Shown: in pieces, positions 15,624 through 23,441 of the stretch | How positions within the stretch are numbered: the first letter of the stretch is position 1 | Layout: each line of letters starts with the position of its first letter | NCBI GenBank assembly: GCA_024276995.1 | Contig: JAJRWB010000073.1 | Span: forward strand, 1-34,176 | Direction: 5' to 3' | Length of the DNA stretch: 34,176 nucleotides | DNA from: Candidatus Eiseniibacteriota bacterium | GTDB taxonomy: Bacteria; Orphanbacterota; Orphanbacteria; Orphanbacterales; Orphanbacteraceae | Program-made: the position numbers and the translations under genes | Notes under the pieces: generated by a model | Database searches by the model: none | Told to the model about the DNA's origin: nothing | What the model saw: the letters and a program-made list of their open reading frames with translations, nothing else

Positions 15624-16361
15624 ATGAAGAAGCTGCTTCTAGTTTCGTTCCTGTCGCTCGCGGTCGCTTTCAGCGTCTTTGCCGATATCAATGGCAAGAC
15701 TCTGACCGCCGAGCACGTGCCTGGCTTCAGTGGCCCGGCCGGTCAGGGTGGAGGCGCCGGTTCCTGCACGCTCGTTTATTACAACACGTGTGGTGGCTGG
15801 ATCTGGGGTTGGAGTGGTTGGGCTGCCGGTGATCAGATCGGCATCAACTTCGACCTGCCCGCCGATTGCAACAAGCTTCCCGGCGACGTCTGCTGCATCG
15901 ACGCTGCTCGTTGGTACTGGCGTTACACCTCGCCGAACTACGGTTTCACCATGACGGTCAACGTGTACAACACCGATGCGAGTGGCTGCCCGACGGGCGC
16001 CTCCCTCGGTACCGACTCGTACGATCCGCTCGAGAGGTGGAACATGTCGTTCGTCGGCGCGGGAATCTGCCCGACTTCGGATGTTGTCGCTGTTGTCGCC
16101 ACGTTCGACAAGGGTACCCTTCCCTACGCGGCGTCGGATCAGACCGCCGGCAACGCCAATGCGCCGAACAGCTGCCCCGGCTTCGTTCCGGGTCCCGGCA
16201 ACTCGATGGTGTACGGCTCCGCCACGACCACCTACTGCCCGCCGGTTCCGGCCGCGGACGGCTACGGTGTGGTCAACTGGCTGGCCCAGCATTGGTTCAC
16301 CTGCTCCAACGTGGCGACGGAAGACGCTTCCTGGGGCGAGATCAAGAGCCTCTTCCAGTAG
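15624..16361 (+). CDS. Small Cys/Trp-rich secreted protein, probably highly expressed
   Basis: A 245-aa protein I cannot place in a named family. MKKLLLVSFLSLAVAFSVFA is a textbook signal peptide with cleavage before DINGK. The mature part has ten cysteines, including the pair in DVCCIDA, and ten tryptophans, with motifs such as GGWIWGWSGW and RWYWRY. This fits a disulphide-stabilised beta-rich exported protein. It ends TEDASWGEIKSLFQ, a compact acidic-Trp tail that may be a sorting element. Expression signals are unusually strong: near-consensus promoter, structured leader, AAGGAGG about 10 nt before ATG, and a perfect terminator directly after the gene, making it monocistronic. Codon use is visibly less extreme in GC than the neighbours (more CTG, AAG, GGC and T-ending codons), consistent with high expression. 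Role unknown; an abundant surface or extracellular structural protein is my best guess. Confidence 0.75.
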   Translation: MKKLLLVSFLSLAVAFSVFADINGKTLTAEHVPGFSGPAGQGGGAGSCTLVYYNTCGGWIWGWSGWAAGDQIGINFDLPADCNKLPGDVCCIDAARWYWRYTSPNYGFTMTVNVYNTDASGCPTGASLGTDSYDPLERWNMSFVGAGICPTSDVVAVVATFDKGTLPYAASDQTAGNANAPNSCPGFVPGPGNSMVYGSATTTYCPPVPAADGYGVVNWLAQHWFTCSNVATEDASWGEIKSLFQ

Positions 16362-16394
16362 TAGACTGCTGCGAAGTTCTTGATTGGCATTGCG

Positions 16395-16434
16395 AACCCC
16401 GACCGGTCCTTACCGGTCGGGGTTCTTTCATTTC
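16395..16434 (+). terminator. Intrinsic terminator
   Basis: A perfect 13-bp stem, AACCCCGACCGGT (16395-16407) and ACCGGTCGGGGTT (16412-16424), with a CCTT loop, followed by CTTTCATTTC. It ends the secreted-protein transcript 34 nt after its stop codon. Its presence means the next gene needs its own promoter. Confidence 0.9.
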
Positions 16435-16451
16435 CCCCGGCCGAGCACCCC

Positions 16452-16480
16452 TTGCCCTCCGGTCGCTCCCCCGATAGAAT
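16452..16480 (+). promoter_or_regulatory. Promoter giving a probable leaderless mRNA
   Basis: TTGCCC at 16452-16457, a 17-nt spacer, and TAGAAT at 16475-16480. ATG 16487 follows after only six nt (GGGTCG), so transcription should begin at or within a base of the start codon. There is no Shine-Dalgarno in front of this ATG. Confidence 0.6.
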
Positions 16481-16486
16481 GGGTCG

Positions 16487-17584
16487 ATGAGACGCGTCGC
16501 GCCGCACATCCTTCTTCTTTCTTCTTTTCTACTGCTTCTCCCGTCCGTTTCCTGCGCCCCCGGGTCGAACCATGGAAACGACTTGAATCTCGTCGTGGTC
16601 ACGGTGGACACGCTGCGCAGGGACGTCCTCGGCTGTTACGGTTCGCCCGGCGCGCGAACGACACGACTCGATCGGCTCGCCGCCGAGTCGGTTCTTTTCA
16701 GCGCCGGCAGAACGGTGGCGCCGATCACCCTCCCGGCGCACGCCACCCTCTTCACCGGCCTCTACCCCGCTTCCCACGGGGCGCGCCATAACGGCCGCTT
16801 CCTCTCGGAGGGCGCCGGCACGCTGGCCGATCTCCTCTCACGCAGCGGGTACGAGACGGTCGGATTCGTCGCGAGCCTGGTGCTGAGCGGCGCGTACGGC
16901 ATCTCACGCGGTTTCGACGGCTATGACGACGGCTGGGGAGGGTCGGCCGGGGCGGTGATGGGACTCCACGGTATCTGGGAGCGACCGGGCGACGAGGTGG
17001 TCGACTCGTTCGCGCAGTGGCTCCGCCGGCGCGATCGCGACACCCCCTTTTTCGCGTGGGTCCATCTCTACGACCCTCACGCGCCGTACGATCCTCCCTC
17101 TCCCCTCGCAAAGGTCGAAAGCGGCGCCTACGGCGGCGAGGTGATCTACACCGACCGCCAGGTCGGCCGGGTCCTCGACCTCCTCGACGAGCGGGGCGTG
17201 TCGGGCCGGACGGTGGTTGTCGTCCTTTCCGATCACGGGGAGGCCCTCGGCGAGCGCGGCGAGTCGGAGCACGGCCTCCTCCTCTACGAGAACACCCTCG
17301 ACATACCATGGATGATCCGCGTCCCGGGAGGACCGGCGGGGCGAATCGTTTCCGAGCCGGTTTCCCTGGTCGATTTCTTCCCGACCGTATGCGACCTCCT
17401 CGATCTAGACCCTCGAGAGGCGCTCCCCGGATCGTCCCTCGTTCCCCTCATGAACGGCGGGGAGGGAGAGAAGGGGCGCCCGATTTATGCCGAAACCTTT
17501 TATGGCTATTACGGCTACTCGTGGTCCCCCTTGAGAGCGATCGTTTCGAATGGATGGAAACTGGTGGCCGGAACGCGGGACTAA
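16487..17584 (+). CDS. Sulfatase-fold lipoprotein, upstream part of a gene interrupted by TAA
   Basis: 365 codons of a PF00884-type protein with a lipoprotein signal (Cys23 after LLLLPSVS). Metal-site motifs are VVVTVDTLRRD (D41) and LSDHGEALGERGESEHG. Like the 8145-9515 protein it has T81 and H85 (APITLPAHATLFTG) where sulfatases have Cys and Arg, so it is not a formylglycine sulfatase. Translation ends at TAA 17582-17584 in the middle of the usual C-terminal signature. The reading frame continues on the other side with LFRLDDDPYET, matching the common ELYDLxxDPxE pattern, so a Glu codon (GAA to TAA) was probably lost. The fold up to the stop is nearly complete, so the product might still fold. 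It probably comes from a leaderless mRNA. Substrate unknown. Confidence 0.8.
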   Translation: MRRVAPHILLLSSFLLLLPSVSCAPGSNHGNDLNLVVVTVDTLRRDVLGCYGSPGARTTRLDRLAAESVLFSAGRTVAPITLPAHATLFTGLYPASHGARHNGRFLSEGAGTLADLLSRSGYETVGFVASLVLSGAYGISRGFDGYDDGWGGSAGAVMGLHGIWERPGDEVVDSFAQWLRRRDRDTPFFAWVHLYDPHAPYDPPSPLAKVESGAYGGEVIYTDRQVGRVLDLLDERGVSGRTVVVVLSDHGEALGERGESEHGLLLYENTLDIPWMIRVPGGPAGRIVSEPVSLVDFFPTVCDLLDLDPREALPGSSLVPLMNGGEGEKGRPIYAETFYGYYGYSWSPLRAIVSNGWKLVAGTRD

Positions 17585-18424
17585 CTCTTCCGCCTCGATG
17601 ACGACCCGTATGAAACGACCGACCGTTCAACGGAGAACGGCGCCGAACTCCGGCGCCTCGAACGGCTTCTCGGGACGATCGAAGAGAGCGAGCCGCCGCC
17701 GGACGAGGAGAGCGGCGGCCGGACACTCTCTTCGGGGCAGAAGCGGGCGCTCGAAGCGCTCGGTTACGTTTCCCCACGCCGCGGGGAAACGACCCGGCCG
17801 ACCCTCGATCCCCGCGATGTTCACGACGCCCATGAGCGGATCATGGAGGGAAGAGAACTGGCGAACCGGGGCGGGTATCGCGCCGCCGAGGAGAAGTTCC
17901 GCGAAGCGCTCGCCGTCGACGAACGGAATGAAGAAGCGCTCCTCCGCCTCGCCGACTCCCGGAACGCCGCGGGCGAGACGGCGGGCGCCGAGAGCCTCTA
18001 CGTCCGCCTCCTGTCGCTCAACGATCGGAACGCCCCGGCTTGGTGCAATCTCGGCGTGCTCCGCGAGAAGAGGGGCGAACCGCGCGAGGCGCTCCGCTGC
18101 TATGATGCCGCCATCGCCGCCGATTCGACGTTCGCCCTCGCCTGGGCGAACCGGGGAAATGTCTCCGCCGCCCTCGGCGACTGGGAGAGTGCGGCGAAAG
18201 AGTACGCCGAAGCGGTCCGGCACGATCCCGAACTCGCCTCTGCCCATTACGGCCTCGCTACGGTATATTATAGAAAGGACGATTTCGACCGCCTCGTCTA
18301 CGAGTTGAAGCTCTGCCTCCGATTCGACCCCGAACGAGACGACGCGGCGCGCTGGCTTCGATCGCTGAGGGAGGCGAACGGAAGGGACGGGTATGGCGAA
18401 GGAGAAGCCGGTGCGCCCTACTGA
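17585..18424 (+). pseudogene. TPR part of the interrupted sulfatase-fold gene
   Basis: In the same reading frame as 16487-17584 and directly after its TAA, an open frame of 279 codons runs to 18424 with no other stop. It encodes the end of the sulfatase fold (LFRLDDDPYET), then RALEALGYVSP at 17744-17776, a linker, and about four TPR units (from about 17850: ANRGGYRAAEEKFREALAVD and similar). No ATG, GTG or TTG occurs in frame before ATG 17843, so if translated independently it would start there (193 aa) and lack any export signal. The intact gene would be about 645 codons, a sulfatase-fold/TPR fusion common in related bacteria. The end overlaps the mltD-like start by 32 nt. A sequencing or assembly error at one base is the main alternative. 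Confidence 0.75.
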
Positions 18425-20234
18425 CCCCCCCGTCCACCCCGTTCTGGCGGTGGCGGCCGCGCCCGCCGGCCACATCCGTCGCGCCCACCGCCGCGCCACG
18501 CGCGGGACGCTCCTCGCCCTCGCGGCGCTCCTTGCCGGCTGCGCGTCGCGCACCCCTCCCCCCCCTCCACCGACCGTCGAAGAGCGCCCGGACGACTTCG
18601 AGGCGGCGGCCGCCGTCGACGGCGCCGAAACGCTTTATGCCGAGGGGATCGACCTTTACCGCGACGGCCGCTGGGAGGAGGCGGCGACCTCGTTCGAACG
18701 GACGATCGATAAGCTCCTCTCCGGCGCGACCGAGTGGACGACCGACAGGAAGACATCCCGCTACGCCACCCTTCTCCGCATCAAGGCGGAGTACTATCTC
18801 GACAGGTGCCGCGACGAGAATGAGCGCATCGCGGCGCTCCCTCCGCCCCCACCGGCGCCGGCGCCCTCCCCTTCCTTCCCGCGGGATAGGAACACGCCGG
18901 TCAAGCAGTGGATCCACTACTTCCGCACGCGGGGGAGGAGCAACTTCACGTCGTGGCTCGAGAACTGCGGCCGCTACGAAAAGATGATGAAAGGGATTCT
19001 CCGGGAGGAAAACCTTCCACCGGAACTCTTCTACGTCGCCCTCATCGAGAGCGGGATGAATCCCCACGCCTACTCGCGCGCCCACGCCGTCGGCGTCTGG
19101 CAGTTCATCGGGAGCACGGGACGGCTCTACGGATTACGCTCCGACTGGTGGTATGACGATCGGCGCGACCCGGAACGCGCATGTCGCGCCGCGGCGGCAC
19201 ACATGAAGGATCTCTACGAATCGCTCGGCGACTGGCGTCTCGTGCTGGCGGCGTACAATTGCGGTGAAGCCCGCGTGAAGCGGGAGATCCGCCGTTCGGG
19301 AAGCCGCGATTTCTGGAAGCTCCGCCGGTTGCCGAGACAGACGAAGGAATACGTGCCGAAATTCATGGCCGCCCTGATCATCGCCTCATCGCCCGAGGAG
19401 TACGGCTTCTACTTCGTTCCCGACCCCCCGCTCGAATACGAAACGGTGCGGGTCCGCGGAACGGTCGCCTTGGAAGCGATCGCCTACTGCGCCGGAAGCA
19501 GCACGGAAGAGGTGGAGCGACTCAACCCGGCGATCCGCCGTTCGGTGACGCCTCGGACGAGGGAGTGGTTCGATGTCCGCGTCCCGGTGGGGACGGCGGA
19601 CCGCGTCGAGCGATGCCTCCCGGAGCTGCCCACCGAGATGCGTGTCACATGGGAGGAGTACCGAATTCGGCGGGGCGACACGCTGTCCGAGATCGCGCGG
19701 CGTTTCGGCACGACCACCACGGCGCTCATGCAGATGAACCGTCTCGCGAGCCGCCACTCGATCCGCGAAGGCCGGCGGCTCCTCATCCCGCGACGAAGCC
19801 GGATGGCGGTTCCCCCTTCGATGGTCGCTCGCCGGGAGGCGACGAAGACGGACGGCGGAGACTCGACGCCGCGCGGCAAGGGGCGCTACCGGTACGTCGT
19901 CCGGCGGGGGGATACGCTCGGCGGGATTGCCGAGCGTTTCGGCGTTCCCCTTAGGGAGGTTCGCGAGATGAACCGGATCGGCAGGCGGGGATTGATCCAC
20001 CCCGGTGAGGCACTCGTCCTTTATCTCTCGGCCTCGACGGCCGCCAACTTCCGTCTCGAGAAAGCGACCGATGAACCGGTGATCCATGTCGTCGTCCGGG
20101 GCGATACGCTCGAGACGATCGGTAGGCGTTACGGCGTGGCGGCCGGGGAGATCGCCCGCTGGAACGGCATCTCCCTCCGGCGGACGATCCACCCGGGCGA
20201 CGAACTGAAGATCTACGGCGACAGTCGGCCTTGA
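18393..20234 (+). CDS. mltD: MltD-type membrane-bound lytic transglycosylase with LysM repeats
   Basis: A 613-aa lipoprotein (lipobox LLAG-Cys50 after an unusually long N-region) that should cleave the MurNAc-GlcNAc bond of peptidoglycan to 1,6-anhydro ends. After a TPR-like helical segment (80-140) and a Pro-rich linker comes the SLT domain (about 165-330). Its catalytic E219 is in ALIESGMNPHAYS, with GVWQFI and LAAYNCGEARV as the other family motifs. Three clear LysM modules follow at about 423-466, 501-545 and 565-610 (RRGDTLSEIARRF, RRGDTLGGIAERF, VRGDTLETIGRRY), plus a degenerate one near 350-400. ATG 18393 has GGGACGGG upstream and overlaps the previous gene; GTG 18450 would give a shorter signal but has no ribosome site. 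The overlap suggests co-transcription with the interrupted sulfatase/TPR gene. Confidence 0.92.
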   Translation: MAKEKPVRPTDPPVHPVLAVAAAPAGHIRRAHRRATRGTLLALAALLAGCASRTPPPPPPTVEERPDDFEAAAAVDGAETLYAEGIDLYRDGRWEEAATSFERTIDKLLSGATEWTTDRKTSRYATLLRIKAEYYLDRCRDENERIAALPPPPPAPAPSPSFPRDRNTPVKQWIHYFRTRGRSNFTSWLENCGRYEKMMKGILREENLPPELFYVALIESGMNPHAYSRAHAVGVWQFIGSTGRLYGLRSDWWYDDRRDPERACRAAAAHMKDLYESLGDWRLVLAAYNCGEARVKREIRRSGSRDFWKLRRLPRQTKEYVPKFMAALIIASSPEEYGFYFVPDPPLEYETVRVRGTVALEAIAYCAGSSTEEVERLNPAIRRSVTPRTREWFDVRVPVGTADRVERCLPELPTEMRVTWEEYRIRRGDTLSEIARRFGTTTTALMQMNRLASRHSIREGRRLLIPRRSRMAVPPSMVARREATKTDGGDSTPRGKGRYRYVVRRGDTLGGIAERFGVPLREVREMNRIGRRGLIHPGEALVLYLSASTAANFRLEKATDEPVIHVVVRGDTLETIGRRYGVAAGEIARWNGISLRRTIHPGDELKIYGDSRP

Positions 20235-20283
20235 ACGGGAGACCCGATGCACGAACAGTTCTTGCCGGGTCGCCGCCCGTTTC

Positions 20284-21819
20284 TCACCGGACGATCCCGT
20301 CCGACGCGAGACGGATGAGCGCCGATACCGTGACCGTCCACTCCCCTTCGGTCCGGTCCGCGTCGAGCCGAAACCGCCTCGCCTCGTCGGGATGCCAGCC
20401 GAACGAGACCCCTCCCCCCCTGCGGAGAGTGACGCTCCCCGTGAGAAACGTATTCCCGAACGGCACGGCGCTCTCCCTCGGGTCGTCGATCCGCCCCTCG
20501 CCCCGGCGGCCGTAGAAAAACCGTCCACCCCACTCCCACGTCCTCCCGTGGCGATAGAGAACGCGAACGAGCGTCCTGTCCCCGTCGGGACCGAGCGGGT
20601 GGCCGAGCGGCCTTTCCCGGTCACCGCCGTAGACATACCGGTTCCACGGCACGTCGTGGCCGTAGACCCAGTTGTGGATCCTGGCGTACTCGCCGTCGAC
20701 GAACAGCCCGGGGAGCGCGCCGAAGCGATGAAGCCTCGCGCCGGCGAGAAAACCGATCTGGTTCGGCTCTGTTTTCAGATCGTACTGGAAGTCGTCGACG
20801 AGAAACTCCCCGAACAGGTCGGCGTGTTCTCCGGCGCGGACGTACGCTTCCGCCGACCAGAGGGTGTTGTCGTTCTGCTTCCGGTTCCACTGCACGGCGT
20901 ATTCCAGGAGAAGGGGATTGGCGTACGCCCAGTCGAAGGAACGGTTCTCTCCTCCGTACACCACGCTCTCCGACAGGGCGACATAAAGAAGACCTCCCGC
21001 GCGAAAGGTGATCCTGTGGGCGGCGAGGAAGCGTCGCGCCGTCACCACCTCGCCGTCGGCGCCGGTTGTCTCGAGCCCGTCGAGGGGCGCGGTGAACGCT
21101 TCGGCCCCGAAGCGACCGAGTCGCACCCGGGCGGAAAGCTGGTCGAAAGAAGGCTTCGGCCTCCCGAGGAGCATCCCCCCTTCGAGGCCGACCCCCCACG
21201 ACACCGGCCTCCTCCCGGCGGTGAAACGAAAGGCGCCGAAATCGATCGACGCCGAGGCCGCCCGGAACTGCGCGGCCACGCCGTTCTTCCACGGCCGGCC
21301 GTCGAAGTCGGGATCGTCGCCGCCGCGCGAATCGATCTCGAGACGCTGCCGCCACGCGACGTGCCGCGATACCGACACCGCCCCGTCGAGAAGAGCGATC
21401 CCCCGAAACGACGCCTCTCGTTCGCTTTGAAGGGAAAGATCACTCTCACCGCGCAGCGTGTAACGGCCTTCGCGGAGCCGTTCTTCGTCGCCCCGAGCGA
21501 CCCCGTTTTCATTCGTGCCCCTCTCAAGATCAGCGATTTCGGGGGCGAGTTCGTCGGCCAGTTCGTCGAGATAACCGGCGACGGCGCCGGAGCGCTCCGC
21601 GGCGCCCGATCGTATCAGGCGGATCACCTCGGCGGCGAGTTCCCCCCGGGTGAACGGTCTCGACCAGACGTCGAGATCCCGGAAGGGAGCGACTTCGTTG
21701 AGCCGCTCCGCCGCCTCGATCATCCAGTCGCCGTCGTAGATCTCCTCGCTCCCGAGGGAATGCGCGGACCGCGGGAAGAGAAGAGGGGTGAGGATGATTA
21801 CGACGGCCGCCGCGACGAC
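20284..21819 (-). CDS. Wzi-like outer-membrane beta-barrel protein
   Basis: About 511 aa. A hydrophobic export segment (AAAVVIILTPLLFP) precedes a short helical domain (EIYDGDWMIEAAERLNEVAP, then RPFTRGELAAEVIRLI). The long remainder is alternating-hydrophobicity strands ending in a beta-signal-like VSALIRLASDGIVR. The segment FRFTAGRRPVSWGVGLEGGM and the surrounding strand pattern match capsule-assembly Wzi-family porin-like barrels, which hold or assemble surface polysaccharide. No ATG, GTG, TTG or CTG lies in frame near the signal sequence. The coordinate given is the first codon (GTC) of the hydrophobic stretch, and ATC at 21798 overlaps the comF stop as TAATC. The true start is unresolved. 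The very long upstream extension of this frame, to 23307, is antisense-free shadow over comF and aroE. Last gene of the mre/rod operon. Confidence 0.7.
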   Translation of the reverse strand, partial: VVAAAVVIILTPLLFPRSAHSLGSEEIYDGDWMIEAAERLNEVAPFRDLDVWSRPFTRGELAAEVIRLIRSGAAERSGAVAGYLDELADELAPEIADLERGTNENGVARGDEERLREGRYTLRGESDLSLQSEREASFRGIALLDGAVSVSRHVAWRQRLEIDSRGGDDPDFDGRPWKNGVAAQFRAASASIDFGAFRFTAGRRPVSWGVGLEGGMLLGRPKPSFDQLSARVRLGRFGAEAFTAPLDGLETTGADGEVVTARRFLAAHRITFRAGGLLYVALSESVVYGGENRSFDWAYANPLLLEYAVQWNRKQNDNTLWSAEAYVRAGEHADLFGEFLVDDFQYDLKTEPNQIGFLAGARLHRFGALPGLFVDGEYARIHNWVYGHDVPWNRYVYGGDRERPLGHPLGPDGDRTLVRVLYRHGRTWEWGGRFFYGRRGEGRIDDPRESAVPFGNTFLTGSVTLRRGGGVSFGWHPDEARRFRLDADRTEGEWTVTVSALIRLASDGIVR

Positions 21820-22544
21820 CCCGCCTGGACGACCGCCGCGACGGCGACCCGCACCGCCCCCGCCGCGAGAAGCACACGGGCGAGTTCCCCCGCCGTCGCC
21901 CCGGTGGTGATCACGTCGTCCACCACGAGAATCTTTCTGCCGGCGATCACCGATGGGTGCTTCACGCGAAAGACGCCGCTCACATTCGCGCGCCGCCCGC
22001 TCCGGCCCAGTTTCGTCTGCGACCGCAAGCCCCCGCGCCGGCGCACCGCGCCCGACGAGACCTTTGCGCCGAGCGGTGCCGCCGCCTTCCGGGCGATCCG
22101 TTCCGCCTGGTTGTATCCCCGCTCCCGCCTCCTCCCAACGGTGAGCGGCACGGGAAGAAGCAGGTCGCACGACGCCAGGCGGCGATCCGAGACGATGAGC
22201 GCCGCGAGCGCTTCGCCGAGCGGCCCGTCGAGTTGGCTGAATCCCCTGTATTTGTATGCGTGAAGGATCGGCTCGAAGCGCTCGTTCCACCTGTAGGCGC
22301 ACCTCCCGTAGATTCCGTCCGCCGCCGCGCCCTCGACGAGCCCCGCCGGCGTGAGGGTGAACGGTTCCGCCCGCTCGGCGCGCGCCGCGGCCCAGCACCG
22401 CCGGCAAATCACCTCGCCGGGGGAAGCGGTCGCGCCCTCGCACGAGACACAAAACGGGGGAAAGAAGAAGTTCCGCACCACCTCCCACCACAAGGCCGCC
22501 CCTCCCCCGCATCGCGGCGGGCCGCACCGTTCTCGAACCGTCAC
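21798..22544 (-). CDS. comF: ComF family phosphoribosyltransferase-like protein
   Basis: 248 aa. The N-terminus has a four-cysteine zinc finger (FCVSC ... VICRRC) as in ComF/GntX proteins. The middle has the family signature YKYRGFSQLDGPLGEAL and LLLPVPLTVGRRRERGYNQAE. The C-terminus has the PRPP-binding loop ILVVDDVITTGAT. In naturally competent bacteria ComF works in DNA uptake or processing of incoming single strands; elsewhere its role is unclear. GTG 22544 is the first start after aroE (40-nt gap). GTG 22481, just before VRNFFFPPFC, is the more family-like start and has GGGAGG close by. It sits downstream of aroE in the mre-rod operon. Confidence 0.9.
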   Translation of the reverse strand: MTVRERCGPPRCGGGAALWWEVVRNFFFPPFCVSCEGATASPGEVICRRCWAAARAERAEPFTLTPAGLVEGAAADGIYGRCAYRWNERFEPILHAYKYRGFSQLDGPLGEALAALIVSDRRLASCDLLLPVPLTVGRRRERGYNQAERIARKAAAPLGAKVSSGAVRRRGGLRSQTKLGRSGRRANVSGVFRVKHPSVIAGRKILVVDDVITTGATAGELARVLLAAGAVRVAVAAVVQAGSSRRPS

Positions 22545-22583
22545 GAACCGCCGGTCCCGCCAAACTCTTTCCCCGGAATCCCC

Positions 22584-23441
22584 TTACCCTTGCCGGGGCC
22601 CCTCCCCGTCGATTGCCCGTTCGAGCGCCTTCTCGAACAGTTCCAGCGGGGGCCGCCTGCCGAACCAGAGTCGGAACGATTCCCGCCCCTGGGCGGCGAG
22701 CATCACCGAGCCTCCCTCCGCCGCGATGCCGGCCGATCGCGCGAGAGAGACGAATCGCGTCCCGCCGGGACGGACCACCAGGTCGGCGACCGCCCGCGAC
22801 CGGAGCACCACGGCTCTCGACAGCGGGAGCGGATCGCTCGGCCGCCGTGCAAGGGGCGTGGCGTTCACGAGAAGTTCGGACATCACCTCGCCCCGTTCCT
22901 CCCACGGGACCGCCCGCGCGACCTTCTCCGCCCCAAAATCGTCGATCAACTTTCTTCCGGCGCTTTTCTTCCGGCAAGCGACGACGATCTCCTCCATTCC
23001 CCCGTCGAGAAGCACCGCCACCACCGCCCGCGCCGCGCCACCCGCACCGGCTACGAGGGCGGTGCGGCATCGCTTCACACCGATCCGACCGAGGAGCATC
23101 TCGAACCCGGCAATATCGGTGTTCCTCCCGGTGAGACGCCCGTCCCTGTTTACGAGGGTGTTCACCGCCCCCACGCGCCGGGCCTCGCCTCCGATCTCGT
23201 CGAGCAGGGGGATCACCCTCTCCTTGTGGGGGATCGTCACGTTGGCGCCGGGCATCTTCAGGAGTCGCACCGCCTCGACCATACCGGGCAGCTCTCGCGG
23301 GGGGCATGATAACGCCACATATCGATAATTCAGATTACAATGTTCGAGGGCGGCGTTCTCGATCGCCGGAGAGAGAGTGTAGCCGATCTTGTCGCCGATC
23401 ACCCCGAGGAGACGCGTTCTCCCGTTGATCTCACTTCGCAC
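22584..23441 (-). CDS. aroE: Shikimate dehydrogenase
   Basis: About 285 aa; reduces 3-dehydroshikimate to shikimate with NADPH in aromatic amino-acid synthesis. Motifs are in the expected order: YTLSPAIENAAL (shikimate-binding Ser), NVTIPHKE (catalytic Lys), GRNTDIAGF (catalytic Asp), the dinucleotide loop GAGGAARAV, VNATPLA, and the C-terminal MLAAQGRESF. Length is normal for the family. The start is GTG 23441 or the adjacent GTG 23444, both after AGAGGAGG. Either overlaps the end of lgt, so the two are translationally coupled. The in-frame ORF start at 23477 is less likely. Confidence 0.94.
   Translation of the reverse strand: MRSEINGRTRLLGVIGDKIGYTLSPAIENAALEHCNLNYRYVALSCPPRELPGMVEAVRLLKMPGANVTIPHKERVIPLLDEIGGEARRVGAVNTLVNRDGRLTGRNTDIAGFEMLLGRIGVKRCRTALVAGAGGAARAVVAVLLDGGMEEIVVACRKKSAGRKLIDDFGAEKVARAVPWEERGEVMSELLVNATPLARRPSDPLPLSRAVVLRSRAVADLVVRPGGTRFVSLARSAGIAAEGGSVMLAAQGRESFRLWFGRRPPLELFEKALERAIDGEGPRQG

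Noticed and set aside
18841-18880. CCG/GCG-rich repeat
   Set aside because: Encodes the Pro-rich linker between the TPR-like segment and the SLT domain of the lytic transglycosylase.
20392-22263. 623-codon plus-strand open frame
   Set aside because: Shadow of the Wzi-like and comF genes; the translation has no recognisable fold and no ribosome site.
21820-23307. Upper half of a 1007-codon minus-strand open frame (20284-23307)
   Set aside because: It lies in another frame over comF and aroE and its translation is Arg/Gly-rich low complexity. Only the part below about 21820 is the real Wzi-like gene.
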